Below are positions 56,196 to 64,000 of a DNA stretch of 64,000 nt, one piece after another (the first letter of the stretch is position 1; every line of letters begins with the position of its first letter). The DNA is taken from assembly GCA_006503475.1 (NCBI GenBank), contig RSEH01000075.1:62001-126000 (forward strand). The letters are read 5' to 3'. Under the pieces are notes generated by a model. The model did no database searches and had not been told where the DNA came from. It was given only the letters and a program-made list of their open reading frames with translations. The position numbers and the translations under genes are program-made. Origin of the DNA: Stentor roeselii. Its lineage: Eukaryota; Ciliophora; Heterotrichea; Heterotrichida; Stentoridae.

Positions 56196-57059
56196 TTATA
56201 TTGATTTAACCAAACCAAGCATGCAAGCTAATAAGATCAAAGGTCTAGATACTTTGATAACTAAAATCACAATAACATGTTTCCAATGACCACTTGTCGC
56301 TTGAGCACTTCCACATTTCTCCAAAACCGCTTCAGAGCACTGACCAGGACTAATCATCAAAGGACGAACTTTCCTAGAGCTAGTCAAAGGAGTATCAACA
56401 AAAGCAGGCTGTAGCGGAACAACATTTTTCCCTTCACTAATAAGTACTTCACTAAAAACCAAATCAAAAGCTTTAACAGCAGAATAAACAATTTTCCCTT
56501 TCAATAAAAATTCAGCAGCAACTGAACTTAAATTAATAATCCACGAATCCTGTTTATTCATCAAGTCCTTCTCAAATACTTTCGTCAAAAAAACCACTGG
56601 AAACAAGTTTAAACTAAGTTGATTTCCCAATTCTTCATTCTTGAGTTCTGTTAAAGTTCCAAAATAATTAGTTCCAACATTATTCACTAAAACTCTTACG
56701 TCAAGGCCTGCTACCTGATCATAAATATCTTGAAAGAAGAAAATTGGATCTGAGTTGCAAAGAGAAAAATCTTTTACAATATTTTTCACCTCAACTCCGT
56801 ATTTCAAATTTAAATCACGAGCACATTCTGATAATTTGACTGGATTTCGACCGACTTGCACAATGTTCAGACCTCTTTTAGCAAGTGACTCAGCAAAGCC
56901 CTTCCCGATTCCATCAGTGCAAGCAGTGATGACAGCCCATGTGCCTTGATGCACATTTAACTTCCTACCAAATATAACAGGTTTCAAGTAGTTCATAAAA
57001 GTGAGAAAGAACTCAACAATCCAAGTGATTCCTAAAATAAACCCAAAGATCTCAATCAT
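56196..57059 (-). CDS. SDR paralogue 4, 3-ketoacyl-CoA reductase/17β-HSD12-like
   Basis: 287 aa. Membrane segment FGFILGITWIVEFFLTFM, nucleotide motif TACTDGIG, NNVGTNY, INLSS, YSAVK. RKLNVHQGTWA replaces AKEPKLTPGTWA of the other copies, so this is the most different N-terminus. 150 bp from the divergent RPA2 gene. Confidence 0.88.
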   Translation of the reverse strand: MIEIFGFILGITWIVEFFLTFMNYLKPVIFGRKLNVHQGTWAVITACTDGIGKGFAESLAKRGLNIVQVGRNPVKLSECARDLNLKYGVEVKNIVKDFSLCNSDPIFFFQDIYDQVAGLDVRVLVNNVGTNYFGTLTELKNEELGNQLSLNLFPVVFLTKVFEKDLMNKQDSWIINLSSVAAEFLLKGKIVYSAVKAFDLVFSEVLISEGKNVVPLQPAFVDTPLTSSRKVRPLMISPGQCSEAVLEKCGSAQATSGHWKHVIVILVIKVSRPLILLACMLGLVKSI

Positions 57060-57209
57060 TTATTCACCAGAAATTTTAATCATTATTCAAAAGAAAAAAA
57101 AATCAATCATAAAAATTTCCGCATTAAACTCTTTACAACCTAATCCTTTTTCATTCACATCTATCCGAAACCATTACAAATCCAAATCCGCACATCTAAA
57201 ACAATATAA

Positions 57210-57866
57210 ATGGCATCACAATACTCGCGGGAATCAGACCCTCCATCAAAATCCCAATACAACAACGCATTTGTGCCAGTATCAATCGGCATGCTAAACA
57301 AGCTTCAAAACTCTTCACCAAACGAGGCAATAACAACAAGTTACGTGATCATGAGTCGAGTGGAAGAGTTCAACGAGCCAGATGTTTTATTTCAAGACGA
57401 AACCGGGTCAATAAGAGGAAAACTTTACAAAAACGTGCACAAGTTAACGATGCACGCAGTACAAGCTTATGAATTCCGCAGAGGTGAATATGCCTGTTCA
57501 GTCGGGGTGTTAAAAACAATAGACAATCAACATCTTTTCATCATTTCTCGAATTACTAATGTGGCTTCTTATCGGGAAGTCAATTTTCATCGTGCTCAGA
57601 TTCTTTGGTCATTGCTTATTAAGAATAATGTGCTGAAGGTACCTGAATTGAAAAATGAAGGCAATGCCATGGAAACTGATGCGAATAGTGAACAGAGTTT
57701 AGTTATTAGCTTTATTAAGAACTTTTCAAGAAATGAAACTCGAATTGATGATATCAAAAGAGGCGTCAGGCTTAATCCTGTTAAGATCGAAAGGATTCTT
57801 AGGGAATTGACTGACAATGGATATCTTATTGAATCTGAAGGGTTTACTTTGTTTAAACTAGCTTAA
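57210..57866 (+). CDS. RPA2: Replication protein A 32-kDa subunit (RPA2)
   Basis: 218 aa. An OB-fold (VPVSIGMLNKLQ, YVIMSRVEEFNEPDVLFQDETGSIRGKLY, FIISRITNVASYREVNFHRAQILW) is followed by an acidic linker and a C-terminal winged helix (SLVISFIKNFSRNETRIDDIKRGVRLNPVKIERILRELTDNGYLIE). This matches the RPA2/RFA2 plan, which with RPA1 and RPA3 coats single-stranded DNA in replication and repair. The N-terminal Ser/Gly-rich phosphorylation tail is short (MASQYSRESDPPSKSQ). Confidence 0.84.
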   Translation: MASQYSRESDPPSKSQYNNAFVPVSIGMLNKLQNSSPNEAITTSYVIMSRVEEFNEPDVLFQDETGSIRGKLYKNVHKLTMHAVQAYEFRRGEYACSVGVLKTIDNQHLFIISRITNVASYREVNFHRAQILWSLLIKNNVLKVPELKNEGNAMETDANSEQSLVISFIKNFSRNETRIDDIKRGVRLNPVKIERILRELTDNGYLIESEGFTLFKLA

Positions 57867-57907
57867 GTAATAATCTTAAGGTTCTTGATATTTATTGTAA
57901 TAATTCT

Positions 57908-59257
57908 ATGGAAAAAAAAAATTCGTGCTTTGATAGTCTAGCAAGTAGCAGGACTGTTCGTAGCTCTGGAGATTTCTCGATTGACTTTGGAGATGTACTT
58001 TTAATGCAGGGTCCGAGTCATCGAGACCACCTGCAAAGTATTCCATGTCAGTACTTTTTCGGACTAGAAATGAGAATTGAAGATTTTCGGTCACACTATA
58101 TCGAAAGACCAGGTCTAGAACCCACAGACTGGAAATTATTAAAATTTCAGGAAGATCACCGCGAAAACCAAGACGAAACCTGTGAAATAGTAGGTCAAAA
58201 AGCTGAAATCGCTGAAAATTTTTCAGAATTTCAAGAAATAATCGATGCCCGATCCGATAACTTAAAAATAAAAGAACTTGAAAAAGTAATTGGTTACTTT
58301 TTTAATAGTTTCGATACAATTCAATACATGGAAACGCGATTCAAGGAAGAAATCGACTCAGACTACATATGCGGTAGGTACTTCGACCTCTTTAAAGAAA
58401 TTTTTTGCAGTCACGAAACAAAAATCATCGAAAAATCCAAGCAAGATCTCGAAGATCTAAAAAAAGAACTCATCGAAAAGAAAGAAAAATTAAAAAAGAT
58501 AAAAAAAGACTACGAAAAAAAGTACCAAGAACTAACAAACATGATAAAATCCAGCAACGAACGAATTTTCCAAATAAAAAAAGACCAAGAATTCCTTTTC
58601 CTTCAAAAACTCGAACTCGAGCAAGCAATCCAAAAGTTCAACGAGGAAAAATCCGAGATCATCAAAAGAAAAAGCAGTTTAGACTCAGAAAACACGACCC
58701 CCAAGTCATGTTCAAGTGAAAAGTCTCCTCGTTTCACAGGCACAGAGACCTTCAAATCATTAATCGACGACATCAAAGAAGCTCTTGAATTTCAGTCAGC
58801 GCCAGAAGCAGCAGCGTCAATAATCGACAAGTTGAAGACTCAAGTGAAAGAAATCAATGAATTTAAAAAAACTGACAAAGTTGATCTTCTTTGCTTGAAA
58901 AATAATTTAGAAGCTCGAATTAGGACTTTTGAAAGATATGAAGTTATTAGAAAAAATGAACTTCTTCTCGCTCAACGCGCTCTTGACACTGAAATCGCGA
59001 AAGTAAAAAAATGTGTTGATGGAAGGAAAATGCTGAAGGAAATGGAAATGCTTTCTTATATCAGAGCAAAACAAAAGGACTTGAAATCGACTGAAGAAGA
59101 AGTAAAGTTGATTTTAAATACGATTTACTCTTTACAGTCAGAAATTCTCAATTCTATTGAAAATTTCAAAGGAGTTCTTGCAGAACTTTACAATCAGAAT
59201 CGAGAAATGAATAAAAATATCAAACTACTGCGAATGTTCGCAGTTAATGTTAATTAA
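57908..59257 (+). CDS. Coiled-coil protein of unknown function
   Basis: 449 aa. Not recognised. An N-terminal ~110-residue region of mixed content is followed by coiled coil at ~115-265 (QDLEDLKKELIEKKEKLKK, KKDYEKKYQELTNMIKSSNE), a Ser/Thr break (TTPKSCSSEKSPRFTG) and a second coiled-coil stretch to the end. No catalytic motif. It lies 41 bp after RPA2 and 4 bp before the convergent gene's stop. Confidence 0.78.
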   Translation: MEKKNSCFDSLASSRTVRSSGDFSIDFGDVLLMQGPSHRDHLQSIPCQYFFGLEMRIEDFRSHYIERPGLEPTDWKLLKFQEDHRENQDETCEIVGQKAEIAENFSEFQEIIDARSDNLKIKELEKVIGYFFNSFDTIQYMETRFKEEIDSDYICGRYFDLFKEIFCSHETKIIEKSKQDLEDLKKELIEKKEKLKKIKKDYEKKYQELTNMIKSSNERIFQIKKDQEFLFLQKLELEQAIQKFNEEKSEIIKRKSSLDSENTTPKSCSSEKSPRFTGTETFKSLIDDIKEALEFQSAPEAAASIIDKLKTQVKEINEFKKTDKVDLLCLKNNLEARIRTFERYEVIRKNELLLAQRALDTEIAKVKKCVDGRKMLKEMEMLSYIRAKQKDLKSTEEEVKLILNTIYSLQSEILNSIENFKGVLAELYNQNREMNKNIKLLRMFAVNVN

Positions 59258-59261
59258 TAAT

Positions 59262-59786
59262 TTAACTAGCTTCCCAACCTGATAGACTTCCATCATTTAA
59301 GATCAGTTCTTGAAGAGTTTGCAGTTTTTCTTTAGTTTTCACTTGAATTGTAGAGGTTTTGTTTAGAAATGACGGGCAGAAGTGCTTGTTTTGTTTTAAA
59401 GATAACTTGTTTTGAAGACGGTTCTCACTTTTAACGTAAGTATAGCTTTTATCAAGTTTTTTCTTGTACCCAGAGTGAAAATTATTCTGGTTTTTTATAA
59501 ATCTTGGCAAGAGCATCACTTTTGACTCGTTTTGACCTTGAAAAGTTCTAATAACCATTCCAGATTTTGAAAATAGTTCAGAAGAGTTGGGGATTTGAGG
59601 AGGTTTCACATTGAGAACAGGAAGAATTTTCAAAAGTCTGACAGGCAAAGGAAAAATCTTCGATTTTCTTCTATCAGTTCTAACAGACTGTGCCCCAGGA
59701 CGTTCCTTCGTGATTTCCTTATAAAGTTCTCTAATACAAAAAGTTTTCTTCGAGGATACTCCTCGACTTTCACTAAATTCACTCAT
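59262..59786 (-). CDS. Basic hypothetical protein
   Basis: 174 aa, ATG at 59784-59786. Not recognised. Lys/Ser-rich, no membrane segment (RELYKEITKERPGAQSVRTD, FPLPVRLLKILPVLNVKPPQ, GYKKKLDKSYTYV). Similar in style to other small basic proteins in the window. Its stop codon lies 4 bp from the coiled-coil gene's stop. Confidence 0.66.
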   Translation of the reverse strand: MSEFSESRGVSSKKTFCIRELYKEITKERPGAQSVRTDRRKSKIFPLPVRLLKILPVLNVKPPQIPNSSELFSKSGMVIRTFQGQNESKVMLLPRFIKNQNNFHSGYKKKLDKSYTYVKSENRLQNKLSLKQNKHFCPSFLNKTSTIQVKTKEKLQTLQELILNDGSLSGWEAS

Positions 59787-59810
59787 AACTAAACTATTGT
59801 TAAATTTTTT

Positions 59811-60095
59811 TTAATTTACACTTCTATCAAGAACTCGCCATTTCGGTAAAGACTCGACATTCATCAAAATCCCTGAAAAATACTCGATTTTTTCAATGCA
59901 ATCTCTTTCAAATCTATTTAAATCATGAGATTTTTTCAGTATTTCCGCGTTTTTCTGAATATTTTTAACTAGTCTTTGCTTGTTCTGGTTATTTTGCGAC
60001 CTACTAACTGAAAATTTTACATTTTTAGCTTCTGAGATGATTTCCGCACGACTTCTTCTCATGGTGAGAGTGACTCGACAAGGGAAAGGTTCCAT
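59811..60095 (-). CDS. Small hypothetical protein divergent from DNA-PKcs
   Basis: 94 aa from ATG at 60093-60095. A longer frame starting at 60149 is open but would overlap the DNA-PKcs start and lacks an ATG at its first codon. Not recognised. Basic helical character (MRRSRAEIISEAKNVKF, LVKNIQKNAEILKKSHDLNRFERDCIEKIEYF). Start codons are only 15 bp from DNA-PKcs. Confidence 0.6.
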   Translation of the reverse strand: MEPFPCRVTLTMRRSRAEIISEAKNVKFSVSRSQNNQNKQRLVKNIQKNAEILKKSHDLNRFERDCIEKIEYFSGILMNVESLPKWRVLDRSVN

Positions 60096-60110
60096 TATAA
60101 CAGTATTAAA
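60096..60110. promoter_or_regulatory. 15-bp divergent spacer, hypothetical / DNA-PKcs
   Basis: Only 15 bp lie between the start codons at 60095 (minus) and 60111 (plus). A shared promoter is inferred; no motif seen. If a different start is used for either gene the spacer changes. Confidence 0.3.
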
Positions 60111-63100
60111 ATGGAAAGACGAGTTGAAGAGTTGCTGAAGTTGCTTCATTCTCTGGCATTCACTGATTCAGACAGCATCGTGAATGAAATCCGTCAAATA
60201 GTCCTATCCCCAAGCATATCAATGCCTTCAATGTCATTTTTTTCATCAAAACTATTGAATTCTGAGGTGTCACTTCTTCAGTTCATCTTAAAAAACAGGA
60301 CTGAAAGCGACCGCCTCCTGTGGAAGACGATGTCTAACACCCTGACATTAGTCTCTGATTACATCCAAGAACGAGGCGCGCGTATTGCTGAATACGCCGT
60401 CGAAATCAAAGACACTTGCCTCCAACTGATGGCTTCAAGTACCAAGTCAAGCATGGTGAAAGAAGCGGCTTTAGGCCCACTTATCAGGTTGTTAGAAGTC
60501 TTTTCGCCAGGGAAGTTAAAAGAAATTCTCGACCCTCGAGAGCTGTTCAAGATCCTTCTCGACCACAAGCTTCGATATGAAGAAAGAACTTTAGGGTCTA
60601 ATCTTAAAGGAGCTATTTTTGAGATGCTCGGCCTGCTTGTTAATAGTTTTCCGGAAGAACTAGATGATAGGGTGTTAGAACTGCAGAAAATCATGCTGGT
60701 CCGCATCAAGGAACAGCTTTATAAAGGAAGTAAGACTGAAGAAAAAACAGTTGCTGGGATATTGAAAGGATTTGCTCATGCTTTAAAAGCTTTTAAATAT
60801 GAAGAGCATGATATGAAAGAGATCTTTAATTATATCAAAGCGCTTTTGACACCTATTCAATCCGGAAGGTACACTGTTTTAAAAGCGAGTCTAAAAGTGT
60901 TATGTGAAAACTCGAACTTGTTTAAAGAAATGATTCATGCTTATAGCCAGGAAGTCCTTCGGGAACTTTTCAACCTGATCAAGTCGAACAACTCGAAAGT
61001 GAAGTACCTGGCTCAAGAGACCTCTGAAAACGTTCTGGCAGTCCTGGCTGAAGTCGTGGTTGACTTGCAGGACGTTACTTGTTTTGAATACACTTTGAAA
61101 ATGCTTACCAGTCAAATCGCTTCAAAGTCTCCAGAAATCATTCAAAACACGATCAAACATATCGGAGTCTTCAGCAAGGCCATCGCAACTCTCAAGTCAG
61201 AGGATTACTTAAAAACCCTTCTTTCAACTATCATCGACCTCAGTAAAGAATCGATTACTTCAGAAAGTGAACCAGAGGACTTCAAAGGAATGATTTTACG
61301 TCAAAAACGTTTGAATTCTTTACTTACAGCGTATTCTGACATCGCTCGTAGTTTAAAAGCAGTGCCTGAGCCAGCTTTACTGCATTTTTCTGAAGTGGCT
61401 ATTGAGATCTTTCATAAAAATGCCACGTGGCATAAGAAGTACCGTCAAAAACTTTACAATTCTTTAGCGCAGCTTTTTGCATCACTTTACACTCACAGCG
61501 AGACCTTTACTCAGTGGATTCGCGTTTTTATTGTCAAGGCAATGAGACAGCTGCTTGTCTTTGATGACTCGACTTCGCGCATTGAAGCTGCTGGAAAGCT
61601 TTGGCTTGGTGTCTTGCAACAGGAATGTCTTACTGAAAACGCTTTGGTCGTCTTGACTGATGAAATTTTAAGGTTTTTTTATCAGTTGTTATTGACTTTG
61701 GACCTCAATTATGCCACTTTTGAAGGGAATTTGCAACCGAGTAATCCTGATGATCAGCAGGTTTTGTTTCAGGCTTCGGAGTTTTTGGCTATTTTGTGGC
61801 CGCAGATTTGTAAAAGGACGGATTCTTGGATTATGCTGTTTTTTACTGCTGTTAGTAGGAAAATTGGAGAACTTCCTTTGCTCCCTTCGCTTTATAACAT
61901 GGCAAAAGTAGCCCTAAAAGTATGCGACTTAAACTCATACTGTGACTCAGACCTCCAATGCAAGCAAACAATTCTAGAAATGATAAAAACCGTAATAAAC
62001 TCCATGCAAAACTTCCAAGACGCCCTATTATCAAGTTGTATCGAGTTATGCCTTTCAGTTCCAATCAGTATAGTCTATTCCCCAAACTTCAACAACCTAA
62101 GCCTATTCCAGCCAGTAGTGATGCAAGCTTTATCCTTAAGCCTGAGTTACCTTCCATTAGCCCACACAGTAATAAACACTTTGAACTCCTGGAGAAAAAA
62201 AATCCCAATGAGCTCTTTAAAATCAATTCTTCCAACAGTCCTTCCATCCCTAAGTCCATTTTTAACTCTCGACAAAATATCTCAAGAAATCGCAGGTCAA
62301 GAAGAACTAACAAAAACTCGTCAAAAAAAGCGAACCGTCGCTTTTCGTATCTTTAAATTCATCGGTTCCTTAGGAGGTGAGAGCCACCACATAATAGACG
62401 AGAAGACCTCTCACTGCTCATTCGTTGACTTCCAAAGTGACCTTCAAATGACGATGCGTCTGAACAAGCACAGCTTAGAAGTGAATTTCGACCAAGTCCT
62501 TCCAAGAGTTCTTCATCTAGCCGAGAAGTCAAACGACTCAAGGACAAAAATCGCTTCATGTGAATTACTGCACGCTTTGATCCTTTTCACAATCGGAAAA
62601 AGAACTGAAAGTGAAGTTCAGTTTGACAAGATCTACAGTCAAGTCTTTCCAGTGGTTTATCGACTTGCGACTGACCTGGACCCGGTTTCTCGTCAGTTGT
62701 TTGAGCCTCTCACGAAGCAGCTGGTCAGGTGGTTTGCGAAGAAGTTTCCTTTTGATAGTGTGGAAACACAGGCACTGCTCATAGCTTTAGAAGCAAGTGT
62801 CTGTTCACCGTCAAGCGCGCTGAGGAACTTGGGGTCAGACTGCATCGGCGAGTACTGCAAGTATTCAGTCATTAACACCCTGGACCCCCTCCCGCCATTT
62901 AAACAGATTTTGAAAAGGATTCAGTCATTTTCAACACATCCTCAAGTTGAAAAGCGTCGGGCGGCAGTTCAGTGTTTTTCTAAACTTTTACTTCCAATGA
63001 GTCAAAATGAAGTACTTTTAAGTCGGTTTTTAATGGAATTTACGCATGAAATGTTTGTGGCTTGCAAACTGGCACATTATGATAATAATGAAGAAATATT

Positions 63101-64000
63101 GAAAACTTGTAAAGAGTGTCTTGGTGATTTGAAAATAATTATTCAGAGAAAAGTTAATTTGTTGATTGGGACTTGTGATGAAAGAACTTTTCATAAAAAT
63201 ATTTTTGAGTTTATTGAATGGCTCTGGGACTTTTGTAAGAGACCGGAAAGGATTGTTAGAGAAACTGCTCAAGAGTATTGGAAGGATTTGGTTATTGTTT
63301 CTAGATTTGATGTGAAAAAATGGAAAATTCGGAAGAATTTTATTAGGGAGGTCCAGGATGATGTATTGGATTGTGTTGTTCTTGAAGGTGTTATTGAGTT
63401 TTATCTGTGGGTTAGTGAATGTGGACTTTTTTCGTGGAAAGGTGATGAGTTGGCTGATGTGGTGAAGAAGTTTTTGAAAAGTGACAAAAAAAATGTGAGT
63501 TGTCAAGACTCAATAAGAACATTTCTGGCAGTTCTAAAGCACAACCAATACTTCCCCATGAAAGAAGTAGACCACCAGCTCCTACTCGAAATCTTAATAT
63601 CCCCTCAAAACCTAGGTATATACTCAAACGTAGAAACAAAAGAAGTAAACTCACTATACTCAGAAGTCTGTTCAAAATCAATCGAAACTCTAAAAAACCT
63701 CGGAATAGACAGCGCAGCTGTTTTAAAATCATGGGACTCAGTCGACTTAGAACACGAGAGAAACTTAAAACTCGCTTTACAAGGAATCCAATTACTAGTC
63801 AATTCTCAAGACTCTCTAAAAACCACTCTAAGCCCATTTTTTACCCAAGTTCTAGAAAAGTCGATGCTTGAGCATTTTTTAAAGCATTCAACCAGTCGCC
63901 GAGGAAAGGTCATTTTAGACTTTCTAATAAAAGTGCAGATCTCAAAAGACTGTTTACGAATTCTTTTAAAATCTTCTTCAGTCATGTCGCAACATTCCGA
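60111..64000 (+). CDS. PRKDC: DNA-dependent protein kinase catalytic subunit (DNA-PKcs), N-terminal third
   Basis: Open in one frame from ATG 60111 to the window end, ~1297 codons, no stop. HEAT-like helical repeats and several DNA-PKcs-specific passages are visible: KQILKRIQSFSTHPQVEKRRAAVQCF, VYRLATDLDPVSRQLFEPLTKQLVRWF, and FRIFKFIGSLGGE. These track the human N-terminal solenoid. The kinase domain lies beyond the window. The gene acts in non-homologous end joining with Ku; in ciliates such joining is linked to macronuclear DNA rearrangement, though no link is shown here. The starting Met and possible stop-free 15-nt introns need transcript support. Confidence 0.9.
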   Translation, partial: MERRVEELLKLLHSLAFTDSDSIVNEIRQIVLSPSISMPSMSFFSSKLLNSEVSLLQFILKNRTESDRLLWKTMSNTLTLVSDYIQERGARIAEYAVEIKDTCLQLMASSTKSSMVKEAALGPLIRLLEVFSPGKLKEILDPRELFKILLDHKLRYEERTLGSNLKGAIFEMLGLLVNSFPEELDDRVLELQKIMLVRIKEQLYKGSKTEEKTVAGILKGFAHALKAFKYEEHDMKEIFNYIKALLTPIQSGRYTVLKASLKVLCENSNLFKEMIHAYSQEVLRELFNLIKSNNSKVKYLAQETSENVLAVLAEVVVDLQDVTCFEYTLKMLTSQIASKSPEIIQNTIKHIGVFSKAIATLKSEDYLKTLLSTIIDLSKESITSESEPEDFKGMILRQKRLNSLLTAYSDIARSLKAVPEPALLHFSEVAIEIFHKNATWHKKYRQKLYNSLAQLFASLYTHSETFTQWIRVFIVKAMRQLLVFDDSTSRIEAAGKLWLGVLQQECLTENALVVLTDEILRFFYQLLLTLDLNYATFEGNLQPSNPDDQQVLFQASEFLAILWPQICKRTDSWIMLFFTAVSRKIGELPLLPSLYNMAKVALKVCDLNSYCDSDLQCKQTILEMIKTVINSMQNFQDALLSSCIELCLSVPISIVYSPNFNNLSLFQPVVMQALSLSLSYLPLAHTVINTLNSWRKKIPMSSLKSILPTVLPSLSPFLTLDKISQEIAGQEELTKTRQKKRTVAFRIFKFIGSLGGESHHIIDEKTSHCSFVDFQSDLQMTMRLNKHSLEVNFDQVLPRVLHLAEKSNDSRTKIASCELLHALILFTIGKRTESEVQFDKIYSQVFPVVYRLATDLDPVSRQLFEPLTKQLVRWFAKKFPFDSVETQALLIALEASVCSPSSALRNLGSDCIGEYCKYSVINTLDPLPPFKQILKRIQSFSTHPQVEKRRAAVQCFSKLLLPMSQNEVLLSRFLMEFTHEMFVACKLAHYDNNEEILKTCKECLGDLKIIIQRKVNLLIGTCDERTFHKNIFEFIEWLWDFCKRPERIVRETAQEYWKDLVIVSRFDVKKWKIRKNFIREVQDDVLDCVVLEGVIEFYLWVSECGLFSWKGDELADVVKKFLKSDKKNVSCQDSIRTFLAVLKHNQYFPMKEVDHQLLLEILISPQNLGIYSNVETKEVNSLYSEVCSKSIETLKNLGIDSAAVLKSWDSVDLEHERNLKLALQGIQLLVNSQDSLKTTLSPFFTQVLEKSMLEHFLKHSTSRRGKVILDFLIKVQISKDCLRILLKSSSVMSQHS

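Noticed and set aside
1-64000. tRNA, rRNA, CRISPR array, transposon or old viral copies
   Set aside because: No tRNA T-loop pattern with matching arms, no rRNA cores, no regular spaced repeats, no transposase, reverse transcriptase or capsid-like frames were seen.

Overview
The window looks like macronuclear DNA of a heterotrich ciliate, most likely Stentor (coeruleus or a close relative). The coding sequence is eukaryotic and AT-rich. All three standard stop codons are used as stops: TAG in MCM2, TAA in many genes, and TGA in the Rab11-like gene at 33260. Seven gene models need introns of exactly 15 nt (GT...AG), the known Stentor intron size. Genes are packed almost edge to edge. One intergenic stretch carries a TGTTAGGG run, the complement of the heterotrich telomere unit CCCTAACA. 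No tRNA, rRNA, CRISPR array, transposon or viral element was seen.

Layout. 1-5.1 kb: 3' end of a CDC20/CDH1 activator, then minus-strand NBR1-like, DRG1-type GTPase and NRF-6-like acyltransferase genes. 5.8-8.3 kb: a small hypothetical gene, a VAP-like protein, a Rab GTPase and a 40-bp minisatellite that starts in the Rab stop codon. 8.3-16.9 kb: a kelch/Cys-rich membrane protein (two 15-nt introns), a C2/coiled-coil protein, a hypothetical, a class II DYRK kinase and a myristoylated FHA protein. 16.9-27 kb: MCM2, a CX9C protein, a probable ornithine decarboxylase antizyme, a TBL2-like WD40 protein, a CDPK, a disordered protein, complex I NDUFV1 and BTF3 (NAC-beta). 27-34.9 kb: a WD40-TRP-like channel fusion, ethanolamine-phosphate cytidylyltransferase, Rab11 and a coiled-coil protein.

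34.9-40.8 kb is a looser, more AT-rich segment with an F-box protein and a 1014-aa Cys/His-finger protein. 40.8-52.3 kb: a paraoxonase-like protein, HOOK, a Ulp1/C48-like pseudoprotease, a C2H2 zinc-finger protein, an ABHD17-like hydrolase, a kinase-RING/IBR fusion, a P5-type PDI and a PP2A B'' subunit. 53.2-57.1 kb: four tandem paralogues of a 3-ketoacyl-CoA reductase/17-beta-HSD12-like SDR. 57.2-64 kb: RPA2, three proteins of unknown function and the first ~1300 residues of a DNA-PKcs orthologue that runs off the window.

Neighbouring genes do not form operons. Functions are mixed, with some loosely clustered themes: replication and DNA repair (MCM2, RPA2, DNA-PKcs), cell cycle (CDC20, MCM2), calcium signalling (CDPK, PP2A B''), and membrane traffic or lipid metabolism (two Rabs, VAP, PCYT2, KAR-like SDRs). 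Stop codons of convergent genes touch or overlap, and divergent start codons lie as little as 15-35 bp apart. Spacers carry a consistent strand bias: C over G upstream of starts and G over C downstream of stops on the coding strand.
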